Source: JBNFVY01 sp049943335
GTDB taxonomy: Bacteria; Pseudomonadota; Alphaproteobacteria; Rhodobacterales; Rhodobacteraceae
Length of the DNA stretch: 64,000 bases
Reading direction: 5' to 3'
Assembly (NCBI RefSeq): GCF_049943335.1
Contig: NZ_JBNFVY010000001.1
Location: forward strand, 1 to 64,000
Positions 50,525 through 59,387 of this stretch are shown here, one piece after another. Numbering within the stretch: position 1 is the first letter of the stretch; each line of letters starts with the position of its first letter. The notes under the pieces are model-generated. The model saw only the letters and a list, made by a program, of their open reading frames with translations. It was not told where the DNA came from and made no database searches. The position numbers and the translations under genes are program-made.

Positions 50525-50818
50525 ATGGATATTCGCAGCACGCTTGCCAATCAGGGCTATGCCGCCACCCGTTCCGCAACCACCCCCAAGCCTGGCGAAA
50601 ACGCAGGCGCGGAAAATCCGTTCAAATCGGCAGCTGGCAGTTTTGCCGAACAGCTTGCCCAGACCGAAGAGATCGCCAAATCCGCCATGGTCGGCGGCGC
50701 TGATCCCCACGCGCTGGTCACGGCGCTGGCAGAAACGGAACTGGCCGTCGAAACTGCCGTCACCGTGCGTGACAAAGTAGTCGAAGCGTACCAGGAAATC
50801 CTGCGGATGCCGGTCTGA
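50525..50818 (+). CDS. fliE: Flagellar hook-basal body complex protein FliE
   Basis: A 97-residue protein that joins the MS ring to the rod. The helical core is FKSAAGSFAEQLAQTEEIAKSAM near residues 33-55, followed by DPHALVTALAETELAVETAV and VRDKVVEAYQEILRMPV, the conserved C-terminal half. Its last base is shared with the fliQ start codon (TGATG). Confidence 0.93.
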   Translation: MDIRSTLANQGYAATRSATTPKPGENAGAENPFKSAAGSFAEQLAQTEEIAKSAMVGGADPHALVTALAETELAVETAVTVRDKVVEAYQEILRMPV

Positions 50819-51084
50819 TGCAAGAAATCGTCTTCTACGACACCCTGCGTCACGCCCTCTGGATCGCGGTGACCGTGTCAACGCCAATCCTGGTTGTGGC
50901 GCTTGTGGCCGGCCTGATCGTGGGCCTGTTCCAAGCGCTGACATCCATCCAGGAAATGACCCTGACATTCGTGCCGAAACTGGCCGCAATCCTGGCGGTG
51001 TTCTGGGTCACCATGAGCTTCATGACCGATACTCTGACCAGCTTTTTTGTCACTGAAATCGTCCCTCTGATTGCAGGTGTCTGA
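50818..51084 (+). CDS. fliQ: Flagellar export gate protein FliQ
   Basis: An 88-residue membrane protein with two spans (about 18-38 and 52-72) that forms part of the FliPQR export gate. Typical sequence is IAVTVSTPILVVALVAGLIVGLFQALTSIQEMTLTFVPKL (quoted in part), the TSIQE motif being characteristic. It overlaps fliE and flgF by one base each. fliP is not in the window and fliR is on the minus strand at 56 kb. Confidence 0.95.
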   Translation: MQEIVFYDTLRHALWIAVTVSTPILVVALVAGLIVGLFQALTSIQEMTLTFVPKLAAILAVFWVTMSFMTDTLTSFFVTEIVPLIAGV

Positions 51085-51800
51085 TGGATAGCCCCGGATA
51101 TACGTCGCTGACCCGCCAGTCGGGCCTCATGCGCGAGATGCAAAGCGTCGCGAACAATATCGCAAACCTGTCCACAACGGGATTTCGGCGCGAAGGACTG
51201 ATTTTTTCCGAATATGTCTCGGCGCTCGAACCGCAAGAAGCCTCGCTTTCGATGGCCTATGCCAATGTGCGTTCGCCCTCGGATGTTCAAGGTACACTGA
51301 AACCCACAGGCGGGACTTTCGACTTTGCCATCGAAGGCGATGGTTTCTTTCAGGTCGAAAGCGACGCAGGCCCGATGCTGACGCGTGCCGGGGGTTTCAC
51401 ACCCAACGAAACGGGCGAGCTTGTCACCTACGATGGGGCGCGGCTTTTGGATGCGGGCGGCGCACCGATATTCATACCGCCTGACGCGCAGTCGATTTCC
51501 GTTGCTTCCGACGGAACACTGTCGGCCGATGGGCGGCCGCTGACACAGATAGGTCTGTTCACACCAACCGATCCGACTGACATGCAGCACCGCGACGGTG
51601 TCCGCTTTGAAGTGCCCGGCGGGGTCGACCCTGTCGAAAACGCCAACATCGTTCAGGGGTTTCTTGAATCCTCGAACGTCAACGCGATCACCGAAATTGC
51701 CCGGATGATCGAGGTCCAGCACGCCTATGAGCTGGGCCAGAAGTTTCTCGAACAAGAGGACGAACGTATTCGCAATGTCCTCACGACCTTGTCGAAGTAA
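51084..51800 (+). CDS. flgF: Flagellar basal-body rod protein FlgF
   Basis: Proximal rod protein, 238 aa. The N-terminus has MQSVANNIANLSTTGFRREGL, the FlgF/FlgG rod motif. The middle DFAIEGDGFFQVESDAGPMLTRAGGF domain and the C-terminal VQGFLESSNVNAITEIARMIEVQHAYELGQKF are typical. FlgF is shorter than FlgG, consistent here (238 versus 261). It overlaps fliQ by one base and precedes flgG by nine. Confidence 0.94.
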   Translation: MDSPGYTSLTRQSGLMREMQSVANNIANLSTTGFRREGLIFSEYVSALEPQEASLSMAYANVRSPSDVQGTLKPTGGTFDFAIEGDGFFQVESDAGPMLTRAGGFTPNETGELVTYDGARLLDAGGAPIFIPPDAQSISVASDGTLSADGRPLTQIGLFTPTDPTDMQHRDGVRFEVPGGVDPVENANIVQGFLESSNVNAITEIARMIEVQHAYELGQKFLEQEDERIRNVLTTLSK

Positions 51801-51809
51801 GGAGACCCC

Positions 51810-52595
51810 ATGCGCGCTTTATCCATTGCCGCCACCGGAATGAACGCCCAGTCCATGCGGGTCGAAACCATTTCGCAAAACCTCGCAAACATGAGCACGA
51901 CGGGTTACAACGCCCGCCGCGCCGAATTTGCGGACCTGCACTATCAGCAATTCACGCGCGCCGGTGCGATCAATGCCACGGATGGGCGCGTGCTGCCGAC
52001 CGGGGTTCAGTTGGGCTTGGGCGTGCGCCCGTCTTCCGTGACCGTCGAGCTTCAGCAAGGCTCGCTCGGGTCAACCGGCGGCGATCTGGACGTGGCCATC
52101 GAAGGCAAAGGCTATCTTGAAGTCACGCTGCCGTCGGGCGCGTCTGGCTATACCCGCGATGGCGCGCTGAAACGGTCGCCCGACGGGCTGATTGTCACCT
52201 CGGACGGACATCCGGTCCAGCCCGAGATCACCATCCCCGACGACACGCTGTCGTTGGCGATCAACGCCGATGGCGAAGTATGGGCCTATTTCCGCGATCA
52301 GGTGGAACCCCAGCAACTAGGTCAATTCACCCTGACCAGCTTTACCAATGCCAAGGGTCTCGAAGCGATTGGCGGAAACCTGTTTCTCGAAACAAACGCA
52401 TCCGGTCCGCCGTTGGTGAACACCCCCGGCCAGGATGGGCTGGGGTCGTTGCGCCAGGGTTACTTGGAAGACAGTTCTGTTGACGCTGTGCGCGAGATCA
52501 CCGAACTGATCGAAGCGCAACGCGGGTACGAACTGAATGCGAAGGTCATCACCGCGGCGGACCAAATGTTGTCCTCGACCACACAGATCCGCTGA
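51810..52595 (+). CDS. flgG: Flagellar distal rod protein FlgG
   Basis: Distal rod protein, 261 aa, the normal length. It begins MRALSIAATGMNAQSMRVE and ISQNLANMSTTGYNARRAEF. FlgG-specific features include LQLGLGVRPSSV-like sequence and GSLGSTGGDLDVAIEGKGYL, and the terminal half has YLEDSSVDAVREITELIEAQ and YELNAKVITAADQMLSSTTQ. Its stop shares a base with the flgA start (TGATG). Confidence 0.96.
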   Translation: MRALSIAATGMNAQSMRVETISQNLANMSTTGYNARRAEFADLHYQQFTRAGAINATDGRVLPTGVQLGLGVRPSSVTVELQQGSLGSTGGDLDVAIEGKGYLEVTLPSGASGYTRDGALKRSPDGLIVTSDGHPVQPEITIPDDTLSLAINADGEVWAYFRDQVEPQQLGQFTLTSFTNAKGLEAIGGNLFLETNASGPPLVNTPGQDGLGSLRQGYLEDSSVDAVREITELIEAQRGYELNAKVITAADQMLSSTTQIR

Positions 52596-53032
52596 TGAAA
52601 CGGTTATTTCCTCTCTTGTTTGCGCTTTTGCCAACGGCTGTATGTGCCGATGTTCTGGTGCCGACGCGGACCATTCGCGCGCAGCAGATTCTGAGCGCCG
52701 CCGACGTCAAGGCGATCCAGGGGGATATTCCCGGCATGCTGATAGATACCCGCGAAGCGGTCGGGCAAGAGGCGCGGGTCGTGCTCTATGCGGGGCGCCC
52801 AATCCGGGTCGAAGACGTCGGCCCACCCGCCATCGTCGAGCGCAATCAGATCGTTCCGCTGGTGTATCGCAATGCAACTCTCACGCTAAAAACCGATGCG
52901 CGTGCGCTGGCCCGCGGGGGAATCGGGGACAGCATCCGGGTCATGAACCTGTCTTCTCGCACCACGGTGACCGGAATTGTGGCCCCTGACGGTTCGGTCC
53001 AGGTGGGCCAGCTTGGCGCAGCTTTCAAATAG
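52595..53032 (+). CDS. flgA: Flagellar P-ring assembly chaperone FlgA
   Basis: A 145-residue periplasmic protein that helps P-ring (FlgI) assembly. The signal peptide spans residues 1-19 (cleavage CA-DV). The SAF-type fold shows LVPTRTIRAQQILSAADVKA, GQEARVVLYAGRPIRVEDVGPP and the C-terminal ALARGGIGDSIRVMNLSSRTTVTGIVAPDG (quoted in part). It is at the short end for FlgA but complete. flgI itself is not in the window. flgH begins ten bases downstream. Confidence 0.9.
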   Translation: MKRLFPLLFALLPTAVCADVLVPTRTIRAQQILSAADVKAIQGDIPGMLIDTREAVGQEARVVLYAGRPIRVEDVGPPAIVERNQIVPLVYRNATLTLKTDARALARGGIGDSIRVMNLSSRTTVTGIVAPDGSVQVGQLGAAFK

Positions 53033-53042
53033 GACATACACC

Positions 53043-53771
53043 ATGCGTTTTCCTGTACTCTTTTCGTCGATGGCCTTGGGCCTCATGGCCGCATGTAGTG
53101 ACCTGGATCAGGTTGGGCGCGCGCCCGAATTCACGCCCACGCGTTCAACCTCGGAATACAACGCCATGCTCACCCCCAGTTTGCCGACACAGATCGACCG
53201 GCGGCGGACGATCGACAATGCGTCGCTCTGGACGTCCGAGCAGACATCGTTGTTGGGGGACCGCCGTGCTGCGAAAAAGGGCGACATTCTTACGGTTGTC
53301 ATCGAAATCGACGAAAGCGCCGAAATATCCAATTCCAGTGCGCGCAATCGCAGCGGCTCGGAAAGCATGCAGATTCCGCAACTCTTGGGTATTCCCCAAA
53401 GGATCGACGATGTCTTGCCGCTGGTTGATCTGGAAAACGGCGTAAGCACGACGTCGAAATCTTCGTCCGCAGGAACCGGATCCGTTCGGCGGAATGAAAA
53501 ACTCGAACTGAAGATTGCAGCCACTGTGATCGAAGTGCTTCCCAACGGTATTTTGCACATTCAGGGCAATCAGGAAGTTCGCGTGAACTTTGAAATCCGC
53601 GAGTTGCTTCTTGATGGCTATGTGCGTCCGCAGGACATATCCCGCCAGAATGACATCTCGTCGGACAAGATCGCGTCGGCGCGGATTTCCTATGGCGGAC
53701 GCGGGCAGATTTCGCAGGTCCAGCAGCCCCGCTATGGCCAGCAGATCGCCGATATCGTTCTGCCGTTCTGA
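53043..53771 (+). CDS. flgH: Flagellar L-ring lipoprotein FlgH
   Basis: Outer-membrane L-ring protein, 242 aa, a lipoprotein: signal peptide with lipobox LMAAC (Cys18). FlgH features are SLWTSEQTSLLGDRRAAKKGDILTVVIEIDESAE (quoted in pieces as LGDRRAAKKGDILTVVI), followed by the RRNEKLELKIAATVIEVLPNG and HIQGNQEVRVNFEIRELLL blocks, ending in the PQDISRQNDISSDKIASARI region. The ATG at 53043 is used; the longer frame is not conserved. Confidence 0.94.
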   Translation: MRFPVLFSSMALGLMAACSDLDQVGRAPEFTPTRSTSEYNAMLTPSLPTQIDRRRTIDNASLWTSEQTSLLGDRRAAKKGDILTVVIEIDESAEISNSSARNRSGSESMQIPQLLGIPQRIDDVLPLVDLENGVSTTSKSSSAGTGSVRRNEKLELKIAATVIEVLPNGILHIQGNQEVRVNFEIRELLLDGYVRPQDISRQNDISSDKIASARISYGGRGQISQVQQPRYGQQIADIVLPF

Positions 53772-53779
53772 GGTTCGAC

Positions 53780-54283
53780 ATGATCAAGAAACTCCTTCCA
53801 GTCATTCTTGCCCTCATTGGATTGGGGGGCGGTATCGGCGTTGGTAAAATGCTGCAACCACCTCACCAAGTGGTTGAACTGAACCCCTGTGGTGACGGAC
53901 AGGTTCCTGTCCAGATGGCCGCGACCGACACAGGGGAAGCCACCGCGGAAAAGACAGGCAATGAATACGTCAAACTGAACAACCAGTTTGTCATTCCAGA
54001 CGTCCAGGACGAACGCGTTACGGCCATGATCGTGGTGGCGCTCAGCCTGGAAGTCGAATCTGGCGGGCGCGAGCTGGTCTACCAGCAAGAGCCGAAACTG
54101 CGCGACGTCTTTCTGCAGGTTCTGTTCGATCACGCCAATGCCGGCGGTTTTCGCGGTACTTTTACAGATAGTCGCAACATGACTGACCTGCGCAACGCGC
54201 TGCGCGAGGTCGCGCAAAAGACTGTCGGCGACAAGGTTCTTGATGTTCTGATCATCGATATCGTTCGCCAGGACATAGGCTGA
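53780..54283 (+). CDS. fliL: Flagellar basal-body-associated protein FliL (first copy)
   Basis: A 167-residue stator-associated FliL protein: one N-terminal membrane span (LLPVILALIGLGGGIGVG), a variable linker and the FliL periplasmic domain. The domain has NNQFVIPDVQDERVTAMIVVALSLEV near 66 (quoted in part), ELVYQQEPKLRDVFLQVLF and ALREVAQKTVGDKVLDVLIIDIVRQ. FliL rings surround MotAB and help stator activity. It ends the basal-body operon; a small hairpin AAGGC/GCCTT with a T run (54289-54307) may stop transcription. A second FliL-like gene lies at the right edge. Confidence 0.88.
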   Translation: MIKKLLPVILALIGLGGGIGVGKMLQPPHQVVELNPCGDGQVPVQMAATDTGEATAEKTGNEYVKLNNQFVIPDVQDERVTAMIVVALSLEVESGGRELVYQQEPKLRDVFLQVLFDHANAGGFRGTFTDSRNMTDLRNALREVAQKTVGDKVLDVLIIDIVRQDIG

Positions 54284-54286
54284 TCG

Positions 54287-54643
54287 CTAAGGCTTGTGTG
54301 CCTTTTTGGCTAGCTGGTCCAATGCGCTTGTCCGCCCGAACGCACGCCGCGTCAGCGCCAACTGGTGTTCGCGCGCTGCTGCCAGATTGGCGATATCGGT
54401 GTTGATCTCGCGGATCCGGGCCTCGAGCCATTTGCCATAACGTTGATCTTGCCCGGTTACGAACGCCAGGTCGTCGCCGCTACCATGGCTCAACCCATCC
54501 ACCCTGTCGCGGCCTGCTTGACGCAGGGCGGAAATCTCATCCGATTTGGCGGCCAACTGCTCAGTAAGATCACGCAGTTTCGCCAATTCGGTATCGAGAA
54601 CCATTTGACTGACGGTTTTCAGCGAATGCAATTTCTTCTTCAT
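54287..54643 (-). CDS. Coiled-coil protein coupled to flhB, FliJ-like candidate
   Basis: A 118-residue, charged, helical protein: a long coiled-coil segment (LAKLRDLTEQLAAKSDEISAL, about 18-40) and a second helix (ARIREINTDIANLAAAREHQ, about 72-92). FliJ, the export-apparatus stalk, is similarly small, basic and coiled, and no other fliJ is seen next to fliI. However the sequence does not give a clear family match. It begins with a four-base overlap with flhB and is the last gene of the minus-strand flhA-fliR-flhB operon. FliJ identity is a guess by size and context. Confidence 0.45.
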   Translation of the reverse strand: MKKKLHSLKTVSQMVLDTELAKLRDLTEQLAAKSDEISALRQAGRDRVDGLSHGSGDDLAFVTGQDQRYGKWLEARIREINTDIANLAAAREHQLALTRRAFGRTSALDQLAKKAHKP

Positions 54644-55734
54644 CTGAACCCTCGCACGGTGTGACCCATTTTCTTGCGCATGTCTTCTGCGAAACGGATT
54701 GCTGCAGCGACGGCGGCATAATGCTCAGGGTGAATTTCCTGTCCGATTTCGACGCTGGCATGCAGCGCCCGCGCTGTGGGGGGATCGCGATGGATCGGGA
54801 TGCCATTTTCGTTGGCCAGTTCGCGAATTCGGGCGGCGATCTCATCTACGCCTTTTGCCACACAAACCGGGGCTGATCCGGCGCCGCGATCCCATTTCAA
54901 CGCAACCGCGTAATGTTCTGGGTTGACGACAATGACATCGGCCGTCGGAACGTCGGCCAGCATCTGGTTCATGGCAATCTCGTAGCCACGCTGGCGGCGC
55001 TGCTGTTTCACATGCGGATCGCCTTCCGCCTGCTTTTGCTCATCGGTCATTTCCTTGCGCGACATGCGGTTCTTGCGCATGTGCTCAGAGTACTGCCAGA
55101 GGAAATCAACAGCGCCGATCGCGCCGGCAATTGCCAATACGATCAACAGGAAATTCATCACCAGCTTCAGCAAGACCACTGTCACCATGCCAGGGCTCAG
55201 GGACAGGGTCGCCAAGATCTGGGGTATCTTGGTCCAAAGGTATACGCCCAGCACCAAACCGTAGATCGATAGTTTGAAAAAGCTCTTTGCGAACTCGAAC
55301 AGGCCCGATCGTCCGAACTTGTTCTTGGCATTCGACAGGACCGATATGCGCGATAGTTTGGGGGCAAGTTTTTGCGGCGCTACAACGAAGGATTTTTGGG
55401 CAATTGTCGAAACCAAGGCGAAGAGCGCGGGGATCAAAAAAAGCGGGGCAATCGCCCAAAGCACATCCAGCATGATCCCCCCTGCCAGAACCTGCCCTGA
55501 TCCTTCGAACATGAGCTGCGCAGCCGAGTCTGCCTTGCCAACGAGCCCCTGCAAGACCGATCCCAAAGACATCATACTGCTTTGCCCCAAGGCGGCCGCG
55601 GCAATGATGAACCCGCCATATGCTGCTGCCGTCGTCAGGTCAGTCGATCGCGGAACCTCGCCCTTTTTCCGCGCGTCATCCAGTTTCTTTTGGGACGGTT
55701 CATATTGCTTGTCTTCGTCTTCACCCTCGGCCAT
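54640..55734 (-). CDS. flhB: Flagellar export switch protein FlhB, NPEH variant
   Basis: A 364-residue inner-membrane export-gate protein with four spans and a cytoplasmic autocleavage domain. The N-terminus KQYEPSQKKLDDARKKGEVPRS is characteristic. The cleavage site that is usually NPTH reads NPEH (residues 271-274) in VIVVNPEHYAVALKWDRG; the Asn-Pro bond at which cleavage occurs is intact. The C-terminus continues VCVAKGVDEIAARIRELANENGIPIHRDPPTARAL (quoted in part). The ATG at 55734 begins the conserved part and overlaps the fliR stop by one base. Confidence 0.94.
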   Translation of the reverse strand: MAEGEDEDKQYEPSQKKLDDARKKGEVPRSTDLTTAAAYGGFIIAAAALGQSSMMSLGSVLQGLVGKADSAAQLMFEGSGQVLAGGIMLDVLWAIAPLFLIPALFALVSTIAQKSFVVAPQKLAPKLSRISVLSNAKNKFGRSGLFEFAKSFFKLSIYGLVLGVYLWTKIPQILATLSLSPGMVTVVLLKLVMNFLLIVLAIAGAIGAVDFLWQYSEHMRKNRMSRKEMTDEQKQAEGDPHVKQQRRQRGYEIAMNQMLADVPTADVIVVNPEHYAVALKWDRGAGSAPVCVAKGVDEIAARIRELANENGIPIHRDPPTARALHASVEIGQEIHPEHYAAVAAAIRFAEDMRKKMGHTVRGFR

Positions 55735-56507
55735 CAGCGCCCCCGAAACGGGTTGTCCAGGAAGCCGGTCAACGCTTCCGACCAGATCCCCAAAAGGATT
55801 GGCAAGGACAAGAACAGCAACAAAAGCCCACCAAGCGTGATCGCCGGCGCACCGACAAACGCGACCATCAACTGAGGCATCGCGCGATTGATGACCCCCA
55901 GCGCGACATTGTAGATCAGCGATGCAATCACGAACGGGGCAGCCAGGGAAAACGCCAACGCAAAGGAATGCGCGATCTGCCCGATGCCCCATTGCCCCAG
56001 GATACCTGCATCCGGAAACTGCCCGGCTGGCAAAAGGTCGTACGACAGGATCAGGTATTCGGCCAGCCGCACATGGAGACCGGTCATCACCGCCAAGGCA
56101 AGTCCAGAAACCAACATCAAATGGCCGATTGCCGGTTGCGGATCCAAGGCGCTGCCGCCAAAAATTTGCGACAAGGATGTCGACTGCGCCGCAATCGACC
56201 CCGCAGTTTGCAGGGCGAAAATGAACAGTCGCACGATGATCCCAATCGCCAAACCGATCAGGACCTCAGGGATCAGGAAGGTGAACACACGTGCACCAGA
56301 CGACAAGGTTTCGGAAATTTCGGGGCCCAGCGCGGGCGCGACGACTGCCGTGAAGGCCAAGGCCAGGACAAGGCGCAGGCGCTCGGGGATTGTCCGTTCG
56401 CCGAAGGCAGGAAACAAAGCCATCGCCGCGCCCACGCGCAAAAAGACGATGAACCCCACAGTGCCCTGCACCTGCACAAGGTCCAAAATGGCATCAATTG
56501 CCTCCAT
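55734..56507 (-). CDS. fliR: Flagellar export gate protein FliR
   Basis: A 257-residue membrane protein of the FliPQR core. About six spans are visible, with VFLRVGAAMALFPAFGERTIPERLRLVLALAFTAVVAP (quoted in part) near the start, EVLIGLAIGIIVRLFIFALQTAGSIAAQ in the middle and VAPFVIASLIYNVALGVINRAMPQLMVAFVGAP later (quoted in part). The start ATG at 56507 overlaps the flhA stop by one base. It is therefore coupled to flhA upstream and flhB downstream. Confidence 0.95.
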   Translation of the reverse strand: MEAIDAILDLVQVQGTVGFIVFLRVGAAMALFPAFGERTIPERLRLVLALAFTAVVAPALGPEISETLSSGARVFTFLIPEVLIGLAIGIIVRLFIFALQTAGSIAAQSTSLSQIFGGSALDPQPAIGHLMLVSGLALAVMTGLHVRLAEYLILSYDLLPAGQFPDAGILGQWGIGQIAHSFALAFSLAAPFVIASLIYNVALGVINRAMPQLMVAFVGAPAITLGGLLLLFLSLPILLGIWSEALTGFLDNPFRGR

Positions 56508-58594
56508 CAAGCGCGCACCAAACCAACCAGTGACGGCTTGGCATCTGCGCCGATTTCCTCGAAAGACAACACCGGGTTCTGGATACCCTTGGCAGACAAA
56601 ACGGTTCGCAGGAATCGCCGCCGTCTGGTCGATGTGACAACAGCTGGATAAACCCCCGTTTCACCGGCAGCCGCGATCTTTTCGGCAACGGAATTGGCCA
56701 ACTTGTTGAATTCCTCGGGCGGCAGCGCGATGTCCCCGATGCCACGTTCATTGTCCAACTGGTATGTCGTGAAACGCTCTTCCCATTCGGGCGCCAATTG
56801 CACCAATGGCAACGTCCCGTCTGGGCGTTTGAGTTCGGCCGTAAGCTGAAAACCCAATCGCTGGCGGACATATTCACAGATCGCTTCAGGCGTTGCCGCT
56901 GCGCCGCGCGCTTCGGAAATCGCCTCGAGGATCATCGGCAGGTTTCGGATCGACACCCGCTCTTCCAGTAAGAGCCGCAAGACAGATAACAAAATATCCA
57001 ACGGGACTTTGTCCGGTACCAGTTCATCCAGAAGTCGTTTGTTGGCATCTGCCCGAACCGTATCCGACAGGTTGGTCATTTCTTCCAGCAGACGACGCAG
57101 TGACTTGAGCGTCAGCAAACGGCCGAAGTTCTTTTTCATGACTTCCAGCAAGTGCGTTGCCAGAACCTCAGACGGATTCACGACCGTATATCCGGCGATT
57201 GCCAATTCTTCTTTCCGCGCAGGATCGACCCATCGTGCCGGCGCCCCATAGACCGGTTCTTTGACATCTTCGCCCGGCATCAAACCGGCGTCGTTTCCAG
57301 TCAAGAGCGCAAGGACCTGATCTGGCCGAAGGGTATCGCGCGCCTGTTGCACCCCGTGTATGCGCACAACATATGACCCCGGCGGCAATGACTGATCATC
57401 AGTCAGGCGAATTTCGGGCAGAAGCAATCCAAAGTGCGTGGCCACGTGATTGCGCATATTGGAAATGCGCGCATCCAGGCCGGTTTGTGGATCCAGAACC
57501 ATCGACACCAAATCGGGCGCGAATTCGACGTGGATCTCATCAAGGTCCAAGACGTCGCCCATCGATTCGGATTTCTGGGGTTCTTCGGTTTTCGGAGCGA
57601 TAGCCGCAGCATCTTTGGCGAGGGCCCGAGCCTGTTTTTGGGCCATATAGGCCGCTGTCGCCAAGACCGCCCCGCCCAGAACGAAAGGAATGAATGGCAG
57701 GCCCGGAACCAAAGCGAAAAGTCCCATCAACAGCGCCACTGTGTACAAAGCCGGTGGGTATTTCCCAAGTTGCTGAAAAAACGCCGCATCAGCCGATCCC
57801 GTCGCGCCGCCACGGGCCAGAAGCAGGGCAGAGGCAATCGAAATGATCACCGCTGGGATCTGGCTCACCAGCCCATCGCCGACCGTCAGGATGGCATAGG
57901 TTTCAAATGCTTGCCCAATGGGCATGTCGTGAAGCGCAACGCCGATCACCAAGCCCATGAGCAAATTCATCAAGGTGATCAGCAACCCGGCAATCGCGTC
58001 CCCTTTGACGAATTTTGACGCGCCATCCAGAGATCCGAAGAATGTGGTTTCGGCCAGTTCCAGTTCACGCCTTTGCTTTGCCTCGGCATGGTCGATTGCT
58101 CCGGCCGACATATCGCTGTCGATGGCCAACTGCTTGCCCGGCATGCCGTCCAGCGCAAAGCGCGCGCCAACTTCGGCCATGCGGCCCGCGCCCTTCGTGA
58201 TGACGATGAAATTGACGATCAGCAGAACGCAAAATACGACTAGCCCCAGAAACACAGACCCGCTCATGACGAAGTTCGCGAACCCTTCGATCACATTTCC
58301 TGCCGCCGCAGTGCCGGTGTGACCTTGACCGATGATGAGCTTTGTCGAGCTTACATTGAGCGACAGGCGCAACATCAACGATGCCAAAAGCACGGTCGGG
58401 AATGCCGAAAAATCCAAAGGCCGTTCGATGAACAAAGTCACCGTGAACATCAGAATGGCCAGGGCAAAAGACGCCGCCAATCCCATATCCAGAACCCACG
58501 CCGGCATCGGTAAGATCATCATTACAATGACCGCCATCAACGCGAGTGCGAGTAAAATCGTCGGGTGAAATATCTGGCGGAGGTCAAAAGTCAT
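56507..58594 (-). CDS. flhA: Flagellar export gate protein FlhA
   Basis: Nonameric export-gate protein, 695 aa. The N-terminal 330 residues hold eight membrane spans and the FHIPEP-type cytoplasmic loop, seen as GARFALDGMPGKQLAIDSDMSAGAI near residue 150 (quoted within limits). The C-terminal cytoplasmic domain has IRLTDDQSLPPGSYVVRIHGV, YGAPARWVDPARKEELAIAGYTVVNPSEVLATHL (quoted in part) and PVVVTSTRRRRFLRTVL-like sequence near the end. It follows the transglycosylase gene without a gap and overlaps fliR by one base. Confidence 0.97.
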   Translation of the reverse strand: MTFDLRQIFHPTILLALALMAVIVMMILPMPAWVLDMGLAASFALAILMFTVTLFIERPLDFSAFPTVLLASLMLRLSLNVSSTKLIIGQGHTGTAAAGNVIEGFANFVMSGSVFLGLVVFCVLLIVNFIVITKGAGRMAEVGARFALDGMPGKQLAIDSDMSAGAIDHAEAKQRRELELAETTFFGSLDGASKFVKGDAIAGLLITLMNLLMGLVIGVALHDMPIGQAFETYAILTVGDGLVSQIPAVIISIASALLLARGGATGSADAAFFQQLGKYPPALYTVALLMGLFALVPGLPFIPFVLGGAVLATAAYMAQKQARALAKDAAAIAPKTEEPQKSESMGDVLDLDEIHVEFAPDLVSMVLDPQTGLDARISNMRNHVATHFGLLLPEIRLTDDQSLPPGSYVVRIHGVQQARDTLRPDQVLALLTGNDAGLMPGEDVKEPVYGAPARWVDPARKEELAIAGYTVVNPSEVLATHLLEVMKKNFGRLLTLKSLRRLLEEMTNLSDTVRADANKRLLDELVPDKVPLDILLSVLRLLLEERVSIRNLPMILEAISEARGAAATPEAICEYVRQRLGFQLTAELKRPDGTLPLVQLAPEWEERFTTYQLDNERGIGDIALPPEEFNKLANSVAEKIAAAGETGVYPAVVTSTRRRRFLRTVLSAKGIQNPVLSFEEIGADAKPSLVGLVRA

Positions 58595-59320
58595 TTAGCG
58601 AAACTCGATCAACCTGCTGGCACCGGATTCTGCGATTGGGACTAATGAACCCAAACTGACCGGACGGGCACCGGTGATCAGGAGTGGAAACGTATTGACC
58701 CGGGGCGCTGCAATTTCCATCGGGGCGTCCAGCTCGGTGAGTGTCGACAGGATTGTGTCGAACTTTTTCCGGTATAGCGCCGCGTATTTCGGAGTGCGCG
58801 AATGAAACGCACCAGCGGCCTTCGACCACGCGCCGAATTCTGCATGCAGATCTGCGAGGAATTGCGCGGCATAAGTTGCGTTCGCCACCGGTTCAAACAA
58901 ATCTTCAACCCGTTTGAAATGCCGGCCATGCCACCTGTAATTGAGTTGGAAACACCCTGAGTCGAAATTTGATACACCGGTACTTAACGTTTTACGTGCG
59001 AAACTTTCGGCATCCAGCCGCGTATCAAACCAATAGCCTTTGCCCTGAACATTGATCGTCCATGGCCAAGTCGACACTTGCCCATCTACGCTGCGCCCGG
59101 TTTCTGTCAGCGATATTGCCCTAAGCACTGATAGCGGAACGCCGGTCGTTTCAGACGCCACACGGGCCGCCTCTTCACACCGGGAACTACCGAAGGCGGG
59201 AAAGCCGATTACACATACCGACAGGCACACCCAAACGGCGCCGATGAAATACCGCGGCACGCCTTGGAACGGCGAGCAAAATGGAAAACGGCTAAAGAAA
59301 AATCCAGTCATTGAGCGCAT
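58595..59320 (-). CDS. Flagellum-associated lytic transglycosylase (SltF-like)
   Basis: A 241-residue secreted protein with a signal or anchor segment (about residues 24-44) and an SLT domain. The catalytic Glu is in VLRAISLTETGRSVDGQ near residue 72, and DSGCFQLNYRWHGRHF near 120 corresponds to the family GxFQIN block. ATYAAQFLADLHAEFGAWSKAAGAFHSRTPKYA (quoted in part) is the conserved end of the domain. In Rhodobacter sphaeroides the flagellum-specific transglycosylase SltF cuts peptidoglycan for the rod because FlgJ lacks an enzyme domain; the FlgJ-like gene here is also single-domain. It adjoins flhA directly. Confidence 0.82.
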   Translation of the reverse strand: MRSMTGFFFSRFPFCSPFQGVPRYFIGAVWVCLSVCVIGFPAFGSSRCEEAARVASETTGVPLSVLRAISLTETGRSVDGQVSTWPWTINVQGKGYWFDTRLDAESFARKTLSTGVSNFDSGCFQLNYRWHGRHFKRVEDLFEPVANATYAAQFLADLHAEFGAWSKAAGAFHSRTPKYAALYRKKFDTILSTLTELDAPMEIAAPRVNTFPLLITGARPVSLGSLVPIAESGASRLIEFR

Positions 59321-59387
59321 TTCTTGCTGCTACTTGCCGCACTACGCTATTGAGATTGTCTTTAGATATCGTAACCGTCTTCACGCT

